Notes: generated from the sequence alone by a model not told the origin. 37,585 bases of DNA from Porodaedalea pini (GCA_002794775.1 NBAY01000158.1:1-37585); one strand, 5' to 3'. Counted from the first letter of the stretch, positions 9,742 to 19,009 are shown. A program made the numbers and translations.

Positions 9742-10158
9742 TGTTAGGTGGGAGTCCGGGAGACGACTCGGACTGGGCAGGCCTCGGCTGACTGTCGTCT
9801 GGGACATGCTATACTCGAGCGTAGACTCGGGACATGCTTACTCAGGCTAGGTTGTCGTGGAGGTAAGAGGATTAATACAAGTCTAAACTAATACAAGGGG
9901 GACGAGTCTCACCTAGGTTGTCGCGGAGGTAAGAGGAAAAGCAGAACAAGGAGTTCATGCGATTCCTGAGACCTTATATAGCGACGACCGTGAGACTATA
10001 TTACCTAACATTACATAACACGTGGGAATGGAACGAATGAAGGTCATGTGAAGGTCATGTGGGAAGTGATTGGTAAGATGATTAAAGATAATAAGAAAGA
10101 GCAGTTAAAAGGAAAGGAAAAGGGAAATAAAGAAAGGGTGAAAGTTCGAGTTCTGACA
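9742..10158 (-). repeat. 5' LTR of element A
   Basis: 417 bp copy of 3897-4313. The minus-strand TATA box (TATATAAGG) lies at 9972-9980, and the inferred transcription start is near 9947. All seven differences from the 3' LTR are CG versus TG or CA. Confidence 0.95.
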
Positions 10159-10163
10159 GGAAC

Positions 10164-10496
10164 TGGTGGACGCCAGCTAGACCTTCTCCTAACCATCAGA
10201 CAAGGAGTGGTGGGTGAAGTAAGAGAGGTGGATGCGCTTGTGGATTTGGGGTGTACTGGATCATGCATTGATGTGGGCTTTGTAGAACAATATGGGCTGG
10301 AGATGAAACACTACATTTGTCCCCTCACGGTGCTCAATGCTGACAGCATGCCTAACAAAGCCAGCTTGATCAAAGAATATGTCAATGTCAAATTGATCAT
10401 CAGACACCATAAGGAAAAGATTGTGCTTGCAGTGACATCACTTGCATCATCAAATATCTTCCTAGGCTACAACTGGCTTCGACAACATAACCCCAA
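10164..10496 (+). pseudogene. pol: B pol fragment: protease
   Basis: Continuation of 3722-3896 after element A. It encodes GGRQLDLLLTIRQGV, the protease active site changed to LVDLGCTGSC (Ser to Leu, TCG to TTG), and SSNIFLGYNWLRQHNP. It stops in the HNP codons, where the D solo LTR enters at 10497. Confidence 0.9.
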
Positions 10497-11336
10497 TGTA
10501 GGGGTGCAGACTCTTCTAATCTGAAGGGCGATTCAGGCTATGGCTTGTGATCGACCCAAGGGGGACTGCAGTGACTTGGTATACCGAGAGGGACAACCTA
10601 AGTAGAGCAAGGTTCGAGATATGAAGACTTGATGATACAGATACGTGTGGGATTCCAGTTGGACCAAGACTTGGGTGGGTAGAATTGGCACTTGTGACAG
10701 CAGCTGAGGGCGTTCGGTGATTGGGTGGTGGAGTTCTGAGAGTCGGTGACAGAGTCAATGTATACTGTTTTCAGAGTGAGAGTTGGGTGAGTAGTGCATA
10801 GTAATGCATGTAGTAGATTGCAGTCTAGAGGTGGAGAGGGGACTATCTGTCTCTGTACTGTCACTCCTCTGTCTCTCCCTATATATTTTCCATTCTGTCT
10901 ACAAACTACTGTGAATTTATACTAAACTGAAGCAGAGAAAGTGGTGCAAGACTCGGCTGAGTCTGTGTGAACAGATGTGAAGGTGAGTTAACAATCAGCA
11001 TGCACACATCACACAGCTGATCATCATGGAGTGATGTTATAATGCCCAACCTGCTCTCTCATCTCCCACCACTGCACAACTGTATCCCACATCCTTGTCC
11101 TACTCGCCTAATCCTTCCACCTGTGCTCATGAGAGTCGGTTGTCTATGTGCTGATCGAGTTCATACAACATCCGTCTGTCCAACTGTGTCCATACCAAGA
11201 ATTATAATAAAGAGTCGGCTGCCGACTGTGAATGTATCAATGGTAATGTTTGGCAGCCGGTAAAGGGAGTCAAAGGAGTAGTGTAAGTGAAGGGAGAAAG
11301 ACTCAGCCAGTGTGTAGGTGATGGCTAATCACTACA
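10497..11336 (-). repeat. D-family solo LTR inserted in B pol
   Basis: 840 bp, TGTAGGGG...ACTACA on the + strand (coding sense minus). Flanking CCAA is duplicated at 10493-10496 and 11337-11340; excising the LTR and one CCAA rejoins the codons for HNPKIDW of B's pol. The minus-strand TATAAA is at 10916-10921. No internal D sequence remains, so LTR-LTR recombination has occurred. Confidence 0.92.
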
Positions 11337-12232
11337 CCAAGATTGACTGGTCATTGGGTTCAATTGAATTCACCCATTGCCTGACTGAGTGCATGATAAA
11401 GAAGAGTGAGGTGGAAGAGATAAGGAGGATGCAAGAAGTGCAAATGGACAAGGCGTCCTGGCCCACATATCTCAATGACTACACTGATGTCTTCTCAGAG
11501 AAAGGATTCAAGAAGCTACCAGAACATCGACCCTGGGACCATGTCATCAACCTGAAGCCCGACTTTAAGCCTAGCAACTGCAAGATCTATCCACTGACAC
11601 CAACAAAACAACAGTCATTGAAGGACTTCCTCAACAAGAACCTCAGGATATGCAAATTGATTTTGCTGATGGCTTCTCCCTTCTTTTTCATCAAGAAGGC
11701 TGACAAGTCCCTATGCCCGATTCAGGATTACCAGAAGCTCAATGAAGGTACAATAAAGAATAAGTACTCTCTCCCCCTCATTGACAAGCTCATCGACAAG
11801 GTCAAGAAGGCAAAGTTCATCACCAAACTTGACCTTCACTGGGGATACTACAACATCTGGATCCATGAAGGCAATGAATGGAAGGCAGTGTTCTGCATGA
11901 ACATGGGTCTCTTTGAACCAACAGTGATGTTTTTCAGTCTTTGCAACGTGCCAGCAATGTTCCAGGTGTTTGTAAACTACATCTTCAAGGACCTGATATA
12001 TGCAAACCTGATCATCATTTATCTCAATGACATTCTTATCCTCTCTGAAACCATACAGGAACACATTGAGATGTTGAGGTGCATACTTCAGATCCTTTGA
12101 GAGAACAGCCTCTATCTGAAACCAGAGAAATGCGAGTTCAACATCAAGGTCATTAAATATCTTGGTCACATCATTGGTAACAGCAAGCTTAAGGCTGACC
12201 CGGCAAAGACAGAAGTGATCGCTAGCTGGCCC
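11337..12232 (+). pseudogene. pol: B pol fragment: reverse transcriptase
   Basis: RT domain colinear with C 20912-21855: FSEKGFKKLPEHRPWDHVIN, FFFIKKADKSL, KLDLHWGYYNIWIHEG, MFQVFVNYIFKDL, and the catalytic box YLND (12020-12031) instead of YLDD. A TGA replaces the Arg codon in the ILRENGLYLKPEK region at 12098-12100. Arg is replaced by His, Trp or Cys at many places where C has CGN. Homology ends in the WPIP region at about 12232, so RNase H, integrase and 3' LTR are missing. Confidence 0.92.
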
Positions 12233-13179
12233 ACTCTGCTATCACAATGCAGACTCTTTTGTGGACCGTGTGGTCAATTTGAGGGTGAATCTATATTCTT
12301 CCCAAGGGAGACTGCAGTGACTCGATTGTTGAGGAGGGACAACCAAATAGAAATGGAGTGATCGAACATTCAAAACGGTGGCTCCACTGGTCCAGAGGCT
12401 TTGCCAAAGTGCTCAAACCTGTTAGAATTGAACTCCCAATGCAGACTCTGTGACTTGAATGATTGAAATCTGAAGTTGAGGTAGGTGCGGGGCTATGTCA
12501 ATCTTCCTCATGTGGTTTGCATCTCCAGATGACGCTCATCGAGTGTTCAAACAGGCTTGAAAACGTGCTCGAATGCCCTTGTACGTGTTCCAACACACTT
12601 GAGTGGCTCCTTAGTAGATAACGAATGTGTAGGGTGATGGGGATATGCAGTTATGGTACCCTGTTGGGTGTGTCTGGGGCTCAAAGGCTTGGAATATTGA
12701 CTTCAAGCATATGTGCCAAATCGAACGCACTGTTCGAGCAGTCAAGGAGGTTTGATAGAGCTGAGTAGAGATGATCTGAAGGTGCAGACAACTTATGGGA
12801 CTCGAAATGTGTACTGTGGAGTGAACTGGGGGCTGTATTCCCTCTGCAGAATGAGTACAAAGGTGTGCACTATTTATACTCTAGGCAAAACGAGCTCGGT
12901 ACTGACATTGAGCGTACATATGGAGGTAGAGGAGTGTGTGCAGTGCGTGTTCGAGTCAGAATAGTCATATGTTAGGAGTGGAGTGACTTGAGAACATGAT
13001 AAATCACAAACTTGAAGGGGAATAATGGTTTGACATCAATGAAAAGACCAATGAAACCCAAGAAACTTATCATGTGTGCTTCCAACAACTCCATTCGAAT
13101 GTCCTCAAATGTTCCTAGGGTGTGATGGTGATGAATGCACATTCTGGAAGTGATAGATGATGATAAATAACACTTGAGC
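12233..13179 (-). repeat. D-related, diverged LTR-like segment
   Basis: The left end shares short blocks in the same order as the D LTR: TGCAGACTCTT, CCCAAGGGAGACTGCAGTGACTC, GAGGGACAACC. The rest is not alignable by eye. A second TGCAGACTCT lies at 12453, so two partial copies may be joined. A minus-strand TATAAATA is at 12871-12878. No credible ORF. Probably a LTR of a D-related family that broke B's pol; the boundaries are approximate. Confidence 0.45.
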
Positions 13180-14007
13180 TGTAGGGGTGCAGACTCTTCT
13201 AATCCGAAGGGCGATTTGGGCTACAGCTCGTGATCGACCCAAGGGGGACTGCGGTGACTCAGTATACTGAGAGGGACAACCTAAGTAGAGCAAGGTTTGA
13301 GATATGAAGACTCGGCGATACGGATACCTGGGGGATTCCAGTTGGATCAAGACTCGGGTGGGTAGAATTGGCACTTGTGGCAGCGGCCAAGGGCATTCGG
13401 TGATTGGATGACAGAGTTCTGGGAGTCAGTGACAGAGTCAGTGTATACTGTTTTCAGAATGAGAGTCGGGCAAGTAGTGCGTAGTAATGCATGTAGTAGA
13501 TTGCAGTCCAGAGGTGGTGAGGGGACTGTTTGTCTCTGTACTTGTCTCGTATCTCCCTATCTCTCTCTGTACAAACTACTGCAAATTTATACTAAACTGA
13601 AGCAGAGAAAGTGGTGCAAGACTCGGCTGAGTCTGTGTGAATGGATGTGAAAGTGAGTCGGCAATCGGTCTGCGCACATCATGCAGCCGATCATTGTGGA
13701 GTGATGTTGTAGTGCCCAACCTGCTCTTTCGTCTCCCACCACTGCACACCTGTATCCCACGTCCTTGTCCTACTTGCCTAATTCCTTCCACCTGCACCCA
13801 CGAGAGCCAGTCGTCCATGTGCTGATCGAGTTCGTGCGACATCCCTCCGTCCAATCGTGTCCATACCAAGAATTATAATGAAGAGTCGGCCGCCGATTAT
13901 GAATGAATAAATGGTAAAGTTCAGCGGCCGGTAAAGGGATTCAAAGGAGTAGTGTAAGTGAGGGCAGAAAGACTCGGCCGGCGTGTAGGTGATGGTTAAT
14001 TGCTACA
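13180..14007 (-). repeat. 3' LTR of D1
   Basis: 828 bp, + strand TGTAGGGGTGCAG...GCTACA. The minus-strand TATAAA is at 13586-13591. The adjoining coding-sense purine stretch AGGAGA (14008-14013) is a weak candidate polypurine tract. Confidence 0.93.
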
Positions 14008-14112
14008 TCTCCTGGGGGGCCAGAAAAAAAGTGTTTGCAGTGTACATGAGAAGTGGTTGAATTGGAAATTAAAGAATGTGTAATGGGCGAGGTTTGGTGC
14101 ATTCTGTGGATT

Positions 14113-14697
14113 TTAATGGTGTGAAGAAGAAGAAGAAGAGGTTGATGGTTCACCAATCAATGCTGAAATCACACCCTGGAGTTTTGTGATGTGTGCTATT
14201 TGCTGCGCGACAGTGTCATGGAGGTTCTTGAGTTGGACTGATGGGGCTGGGTGGTGTATGCTCATCTGGAGGTCCGGGTGCCATGGGATAATTGCGATCC
14301 GGATGAGGTCGTGTGTCACTGCTGAACGTAGACACTGATTCACTGGCAGTTCCAGGCCTTGATTAATGACATATTTTGTGTGGTTGTTGATCAAGGTTGG
14401 TCGGGGTCAGAACTGGACGTTGATCACCATGTACAGGCGCAGGAAGAACTCGTGCACCTTCATGCCAGGCTCAGCGATTGAGTGCCAGAAGCGCTGGTGA
14501 GATCCGGAGTGACGTAGGATGTCCTCGAGAGTGGCCTGACATGAGTGATGGCGTGCGACAGCATGAGTGAAATGATATCGACCAGTTATGAACCCCGTGT
14601 ATGTCGTCTGGGCATAGGATTCAGTTGTCATAGAAAGACTCGGTGCTGGTTTGGTCTGAATGCATGGTCGGTGAAGGGTAGAAGTGAAGAAGAACAA
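14113..14697 (-). pseudogene. ORF y of D1, unknown protein (one in-frame TGA)
   Basis: Two ORFs (14697-14407 and 14394-14113) are the same frame separated by a single TGA in the VQF-PRP context, giving about 195 codons. D2 also has TGA here, so it is either an old mutation of CGA or a shared feature. Visible segments: TTESYAQTTYTGFITGRYHF, PGMKVHEFFLRLYMVINVQF, a likely helix (VQLKNLHDTVAQQIAHITKL) and a Ser-rich end. I do not recognise the family. It lies just inside the 3' LTR, the position of env-like or extra ORFs in other Ty3 elements, but no transmembrane segment or signal peptide is convincing. Confidence 0.5.
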
Positions 14698-14959
14698 AGT
14701 TGAATTATTCGAGAGGGGGATATTGTAGGGCGGGTGATTCTAAATGAACAAAAAGGAGGGGGTATTTTATAGAGACTCAGAGTTATTAATTAGAGCGATG
14801 TTTGGTGTAAGAGAAAAAAATATTTTGGGCAGAGAGAAAGTAAAATAGAGAGGGTCGGTGTCTGTTGTCAAATGAAAATGGGGTTCTTTGTTATTAAAGG
14901 AATGGAGGGGTACTCTATTTTGCCTAATGTAACATGAGGCGTTTGAGTCAGGGGGGGTT

Positions 14960-15928
14960 TCAAGAGAAATGCACCGGGTGTTCGGCTTTAGCCTCCACGT
15001 CCGTCATGGCTGATGCTTCCTGTGTGATCCTTCCATACTTGGCTGCGAACGTTGCATTGAAGTCATTCCAGGACACGATCAAGTTCATGTGCTCACCCAG
15101 GTTGATCGGTACAATGTGGTGCTTGTTGAGTTGACCAACTAACTGTGAGAGTAGTTCGTGGGCTTTGATGGCTTGTTCCCGAGCAGTTTCGGTGAGGCGG
15201 GCCATCGAGATCGCTGTTTCCTGAAGGGCCGACTGTTGTGCTTCATGTGCTGTACACTCCTGCTCGGCGTCTTTGAGCATTGCTGTGAAGTCAGCCTGCT
15301 CAGCTTCTGCAGAAATCAGCAATTCTTGGGCTTCGTACAGTTGGCTGAGGTATGCTGGTTGGACGTAGGACACCGTTGCTGTGGCGTTGAACCAAGAGAG
15401 GGTCAGGGCTGATTCATAGGAGGTCACCTTCCTGCTCGCGATCCATCTGAACACCGTGCGGTATACTTCTTCATACGTGAGTTGTGTGAGCCCCTCACAA
15501 TCGGGGCTGGCTATGGCAACTGTGGTGCAGAATTGAGACCATGAACCTCCAGTGAGTGCGGGTGACTGCAAGAGTCGCTCTTGTATTTCAGGTGTGCAGA
15601 ACGTGTAGGCCACATATATCAGAGTCAGGTCTGTGGGCATGAGCTTATCGAATGCGAACAGTAGTTCCACCACAAACTTGGCGAATGAGGTCGTTGCCGG
15701 GTTGAACACGACTATCTGCGAGACCCCCATCGGGTGAGGGTTGGCCAGTGCAAGGTCGCTGGGCATCGGGTTGGGCATGCAGCATGCCATGCCCTTGAGG
15801 ATGATCACATGGGGAGGCATAATGTCGGTACGTTCCATTGTGGGCAGGGTCGGATGTTGTTTCTTTTTCTTTTTGTCACTTTCAGTAATGTTGTGTCTTT
15901 TTAAGGACAGTTGTGTCACCTGAGTCAT
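14960..15928 (-). CDS. ORF x of D1, 322 aa, unknown with coiled coil
   Basis: Uninterrupted from ATG 15928 to stop 14960. The N-terminus is basic (residues 10-25, Lys-rich). A globular part follows (MPPHVIILKGM at 38-48, SFAKFVVELLFAFDKLMPTD, YEEVYRTVFRWIASRK), then a long Ala/Glu/Gln-rich helical region (about 195-275, SAEAEQADFTAMLKDAEQEC, SALQETAISMARL) that should form a coiled coil, and a C-terminal part (NLGEHMNLIVSWNDFNATFA). Same strand as gag-pol, downstream of pol. D2 has the same ORF with stops. The helical layout could suit a structural or Gag-like protein, but I do not recognise the family. Confidence 0.65.
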   Translation of the reverse strand: MTQVTQLSLKRHNITESDKKKKKQHPTLPTMERTDIMPPHVIILKGMACCMPNPMPSDLALANPHPMGVSQIVVFNPATTSFAKFVVELLFAFDKLMPTDLTLIYVAYTFCTPEIQERLLQSPALTGGSWSQFCTTVAIASPDCEGLTQLTYEEVYRTVFRWIASRKVTSYESALTLSWFNATATVSYVQPAYLSQLYEAQELLISAEAEQADFTAMLKDAEQECTAHEAQQSALQETAISMARLTETAREQAIKAHELLSQLVGQLNKHHIVPINLGEHMNLIVSWNDFNATFAAKYGRITQEASAMTDVEAKAEHPVHFS

Positions 15929-16605
15929 TTGTGTGTCTGTATCAGGTGGACCTCTCTGTATTGGTCATGCCGTCAGTCGGCGGAGTTCGCATTCGTTGCG
16001 TGTTTCGGGCGATTCATTCGCGTGCTTTAGTTGGTCCTTCGGTGGGTGATTCGTGACAGCGATGGTGTCATTTTCTCATGGTCGGCGGCCAGTCGATCGG
16101 CAGATTTGTGTGTCTTTTTAGTCCACTGTTTCGTATTTTGTGTGTCTAGTGCCAGTCCGTGTCTCTGTTTGGCCAGTTGTGATTTCGTTTGGTGGTCTTG
16201 GCTCAGTGTAGTTATTTTCTTTGGTGTTCATTTTCTGTTGAGTATTTGTGTGTTGTATGCCTCGGGGTCCCTTTTTGGTAGGAGCGGACTTGCAGTTAGC
16301 TGCTGGTGTTTGGCATGTGCCTGGGTTCATTGTGAGTGATTGGTGGGTTCGTGCTGTATTTGGTGTGGTCTGGATCTGTGTGTGATTGGCTTTTGAGGTG
16401 TGTGATCATCGAGAACCGTTTCGGGTGCTTTGGTGATCTTGAAATGACCAGGTTCCACATTGTGCTTCTTGAGTGCAATCACAGCGCTTGTTCCGGTCCG
16501 GTAACGTGGGGGCGTGATTCCTGTTGGTAAAGATCGTCATAGTTTTCGAAACATGCCCCCCTCTACTTTTTACTACCACCTCCTCCATCTCACCTTACCC
16601 ATTCA
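15929..16605. promoter_or_regulatory. Divergent intergenic region between x and z (D1)
   Basis: 677 bp between the start codons of x (minus) and z (plus); G/T-rich on the + strand and well conserved with 26189-26914 in D2. As the only sequence between two divergent genes it should hold both promoters. No clear TATA box was found. The hydrophobic ORF at 16031-16339 in it is probably a by-product of composition. Confidence 0.4.
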
Positions 16606-17766
16606 ATGGACAACGCTACGACTCCCGATACTGTCCCATGCACCCCTGCATCTCCCAAGGATGGGGGGGGTTCTTCGACACCGCCACAGGAGAAGTTGGG
16701 GGCTAGCAATCACATGCCAGCGGCCCCTGGTTTTTCGCAGGAAACTGATGATGGCAACCGAGACGTGGGAGGCGCGCTCATTGGCGCAGATCTCCCACGT
16801 CCATTGCAGCTACCATCGTCCTCATTGGGCAGAGAAGTGGGTGGAGAGGGGGAACCTGCCAGTGAAGTTGGTGTTCCCCCTGCCAAGTCTGTCCTGCCGA
16901 GTCTCATCCAGCATGATCCTTTCTCATCACATATGGAAGACTTCAACTCAGCTCTCGACGATCTCGAGAAGTCAAGTGAAGAGGCTCACGAGGAGGCGAT
17001 GGCGTATGTGCAGGCTACTTGGGTGTGCCGCTTGTTTTTTTTTGTTTTCTTGTTTTTGCTTCTGATACACCTTTTCTAGTGCTCCCTTTCTACCACGTGG
17101 GATGGCATTTCTGAGCACGCCAAAGCCACCCATATTTCTTTTACCACAATGGACGTCCTTTTGGATGTGTTCCGGACTGAGGCTGAGGAGGCAGTGGAGA
17201 ATGTGACCGAGGAGACGCTGCCCAAGTGTCTCCGGTCCCTTATTGCTGAGGAGGAGGAGAAGGTGGCTGAGCATAAGCGCAAATGCGAGCTCATTGCTGC
17301 TGAGCATGCGTGTGCTGCTGCTGAGGCCCAGAAGAGGGTAGAGTGTCGGGCTCGTGAGGACACCGAGCATGCTAAACAGGCTGCGGAGGAGGTGCGATTC
17401 TGGATCGAGCGTACAGATCTCCTGGTGGCCAAACAGGCTCGGGAAAAGGAGGAGCGCACGGCAAAGCTGAGGGGTGTGTGTGAGTTGTTGCACGCGCTGT
17501 ATCCTATAGCAACAGACGAGGAGCTCCAGGGCCGACTCCAATGTATGGTCGGTCCTCCTCTGCCAGTTTTGTCTGCGATCCCTTCCGCTCCTACTCATTT
17601 GATTCCGCCTCCTCCCTGTCGTGGATCACGTACACGTCAGTCTCACCCTCGTCCTGTCTTCGCACGTTCGGGAACAGAAAGTGGGGAGGTTGTTTCTCCC
17701 ATGTCGTTGCCTCAAGCTGGTTCAGATGCAAGTGCTGTGTCTCGTCGAGGTACTGGTGGGCCCACC
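16606..17766 (+). pseudogene. Gene z of D1, exons 1-2, truncated (antisense accessory gene)
   Basis: Exon 1 starts at ATG 16606: Pro/Ser-rich, then acidic (PPAKSVLPSL, NSALDDLEKSSEEAHEEAMA). A phase-consistent intron 17023-17079 (57 nt: GTGTGC, branch-like CTGATAC, CTAG) joins it to exon 2 from 17080: MDVLLDVFRTEAEEAVENVT, then a Glu/Ala/Lys/Arg-rich coiled coil (IAEEEEKVAEHKRKCELIAA, AREKEERTAKL), then a Pro/Ser-rich stretch ending at 17766 where unrelated sequence begins. A better-looking donor GTATGT at 17004 would break the frame. The frame is open in this copy; the zinc-cluster exon is missing. Confidence 0.6.
17023..17079 (+). other. Predicted intron 1 of gene z (D1)
   Basis: 57 nt, phase 0, GTGTGC...CTGATACACCTTTTCTAG with a T-rich middle. 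D2 has the same at 27336-27392 with donor GTGCGC. The length is typical of basidiomycete introns. An intron in an antisense direction relative to the retroelement can survive retrotransposition, because the genomic RNA is not spliced there. Confidence 0.5.
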
Positions 17767-18761
17767 GCTGAAAGGTGATGGTACGGTCTACTGGCAGACT
17801 CGGACCTGGTTGAGTTCGGCCACTGGGGGTTCACTCTAACATGTCTGATGGAGGGGATAGTGTCAGGAAGTGTGGGGAAGTGTAATAGAATACTCGGGGC
17901 TAGGTGTCGACTCGAGGACGCGAGTACAAAGGACGACCGGCAAAACGTGCCTAAATGCGGTCGGAGAACAAAGAGCAACTACGATCTTGACAACCTGGGC
18001 TCGGAAACTCGCCAGTGAAGACAGGAATCGATACTATTCGTCGAGACGATTCTGAATCTGAAAAGACCTCGAGACGCGATGCAGAATTGACGGAGATATA
18101 GCAGTTGCACTGGTTGCGGCTGGCGGAATGCACGGAACTCCCGGAACCAAAAGCTATTTTCGTAGCTCTATGACGCGGGCTCGGAATCGTGCAAGAAAAG
18201 ACAGTGTTCGAAAGCGATTTTCGACGAGATTAAGAATCTGAAGAGAGCTCGGGAAACGGATAAGAACTGAGGGCGATATAGCGAAAGCAAGATTTGGCCG
18301 AAAACGGGACTCGAGACGGAACGGACGGAACGGACGGAACGACACTGAACGGCAACGGAGACGAGAACTAAAGACTGGGACTGACTCAGGGGAACTAAAC
18401 TTGTATTTTTGAGACATTTACATGAGTGTTTAAATAACCAACAGAGGGTTGAGCCTCTGAGCGGCGTACAAAGGACACAAAGACAGACCGGAGGCTCTAG
18501 CCAAACAACACCAAATAGCCGGAACTCGGAGCCGTAACTCGAGAACATGAGTAATTAAGCTTCGGGAGGCTCGGAACAATACCAGATGTGACCCAAAACG
18601 GACTTCGGTGGCTCACCGGTGCAGAACCAAGCTGTATGCGTCGAGTTAATACTGCCAAACACTGAAACTGTCCTGAAATGCGTCGGGGATACTTGTTAGA
18701 CTGTCCTGAGTCGAGTCGAACCTAATAGAGCCGATTCCGAGGCCAGCGGCATCAGGATCTC
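17767..18761. other. Unassigned CpG-rich segment with diverged tandem repeats
   Basis: Lies between the broken end of D1 and the start of clear C homology. No credible ORF. Two diverged copies with a period of 180 bp start around 18001 and 18181 (GGGCTCGGAA, CGATTCTGAATCTGAA versus GATTAAGAATCTGAAG, GGCGATATAGC-type). A 9 bp unit GACGGAACG is tandem three times at 18315-18341. Inverted GAGCCTC/GAGGCTC pairs lie at 18451-18495, and a TATA-like TTTAAATAA at about 18430. It is CpG-rich, so young or unmethylated. It could be the LTR or 5' end of another element family (TGTCTG at 17831), but no second copy is in the window. Confidence 0.45.
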
Positions 18762-18793
18762 CACATTGTGTATTATGTAAAAACTACACCTGA

Positions 18794-19009
18794 ACCTTCC
18801 CGACCCTGGCTCTCCGCCTCTCCCTCTGGTGGAGGAACCATCTGACCTGGACGTGGGTAACACACCGTGTACAGTCCTCGACGTCGTTGTCAATTGTGCT
18901 CTCAGCCACTTCCTTCCGTCTGGTCATCAAACTCGCTGATGAACCTGTCCTTCGCCAGCATAACATTCAGCCGGACAACCAGCCCCTCCCCGTTCCCCCT
19001 CCGGTCTAG
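18794..19009 (+). CDS. Element C leader ORF (frame 0)
   Basis: Open from after TGA (18791-18793) to TAG (19007-19009), no ATG. It carries the leader peptide conserved with A: FPTLALRLSLWWR, LTWTWVTHRVQ, FRLVIKLADEPV, QPLPVPPPV. It overlaps the Gag N-terminal extension, which opens at 18964 in the -1 frame. C lacks the GT donor of A's candidate intron (GCATAAC instead of GCGTAAC), which favours frameshifting or separate translation over splicing. Confidence 0.5.
   Translation, partial: TFPTLALRLSLWWRNHLTWTWVTHRVQSSTSLSIVLSATSFRLVIKLADEPVLRQHNIQPDNQPLPVPPPV

Larger units (their letters stand above)
3897..10158 (-). mobile_element. Element A: complete Ty3/gypsy chromovirus
   Basis: A 6262 bp element in minus orientation, with 417 bp LTRs at both ends (TGTCAG...CTAACA in coding sense) and a 5 bp target duplication GGAAC at 3892-3896 and 10159-10163. 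Removing A and one GGAAC rejoins B's protease frame (MRGT-GGRQLD). Internal order: primer-binding site, coding leader, gag, zinc knuckle, -1 frameshift site, protease, RT, RNase H, integrase, chromodomain, polypurine tract. The LTRs differ at seven positions, all CpG transitions. Pol carries three TGA codons and an altered RT active site, so A is not autonomous now, although structurally complete and the youngest datable insertion here. Confidence 0.95.
683..12232 (+). mobile_element. Element B: old, fragmented Ty3/gypsy chromovirus
   Basis: Colinear remains of a self-priming chromovirus related to A and C: LTR scrap (683-745), primer-binding site (747-757), leader, gag, start of protease up to 3896, rest of protease 10164-10496, and reverse transcriptase 11337-12232. 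It is interrupted by 1489-2584, by complete element A (3897-10158) and by a D solo LTR (10497-11336). RNase H, integrase, chromodomain and 3' LTR are missing; homology stops at about 12232. Relative to A and C it has lost most CpG dinucleotides and carries many Arg to His/Cys/Trp/Gln changes, as expected of deaminated CGN codons. Non-functional. Confidence 0.9.
13180..17766 (-). mobile_element. D1: 3' part of a D-family Ty3/gypsy element
   Basis: A 3' LTR (13180-14007) followed, reading right to left in coding sense, by ORF y, ORF x and the antisense gene z up to the middle of its second exon, where homology with D2 stops at 17766. Order and spacing match D2 24419-28079. Flanks (TGAGC before 13180; CCGAC after 37221) are not a target duplication, so D1 and the 36392 LTR are not simply two ends of one insertion. 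Confidence 0.8.

Noticed and set aside
683..12232. Ascomycete-type RIP of element B
   Set aside because: Changes concentrate at CpG rather than CpA, as expected of methyl-CpG deamination in basidiomycetes.
16031..16339. Hydrophobic 102 aa ORF (and counterpart 26242-26694) as a membrane protein
   Set aside because: It lies in G/T-rich intergenic sequence; the two copies differ in length and frame ends, and the Cys/Phe/Val/Trp content follows base composition.
16514..17065. 183 aa ORF overlapping z exon 1 in another frame
   Set aside because: Arg/His/Leu-rich out-of-frame product of a Pro/Ser-rich exon; it ends in the intron T-run.
17004..17079. GTATGT as donor of z intron 1
   Set aside because: It is the better consensus but joins exon 1 to exon 2 out of frame; GTGTGC/GTGCGC 19 nt downstream keeps the frame in both copies.
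18315..18341. CRISPR-like array
   Set aside because: Only three perfect 9 bp units without spacers; a simple tandem repeat in a eukaryotic genome.
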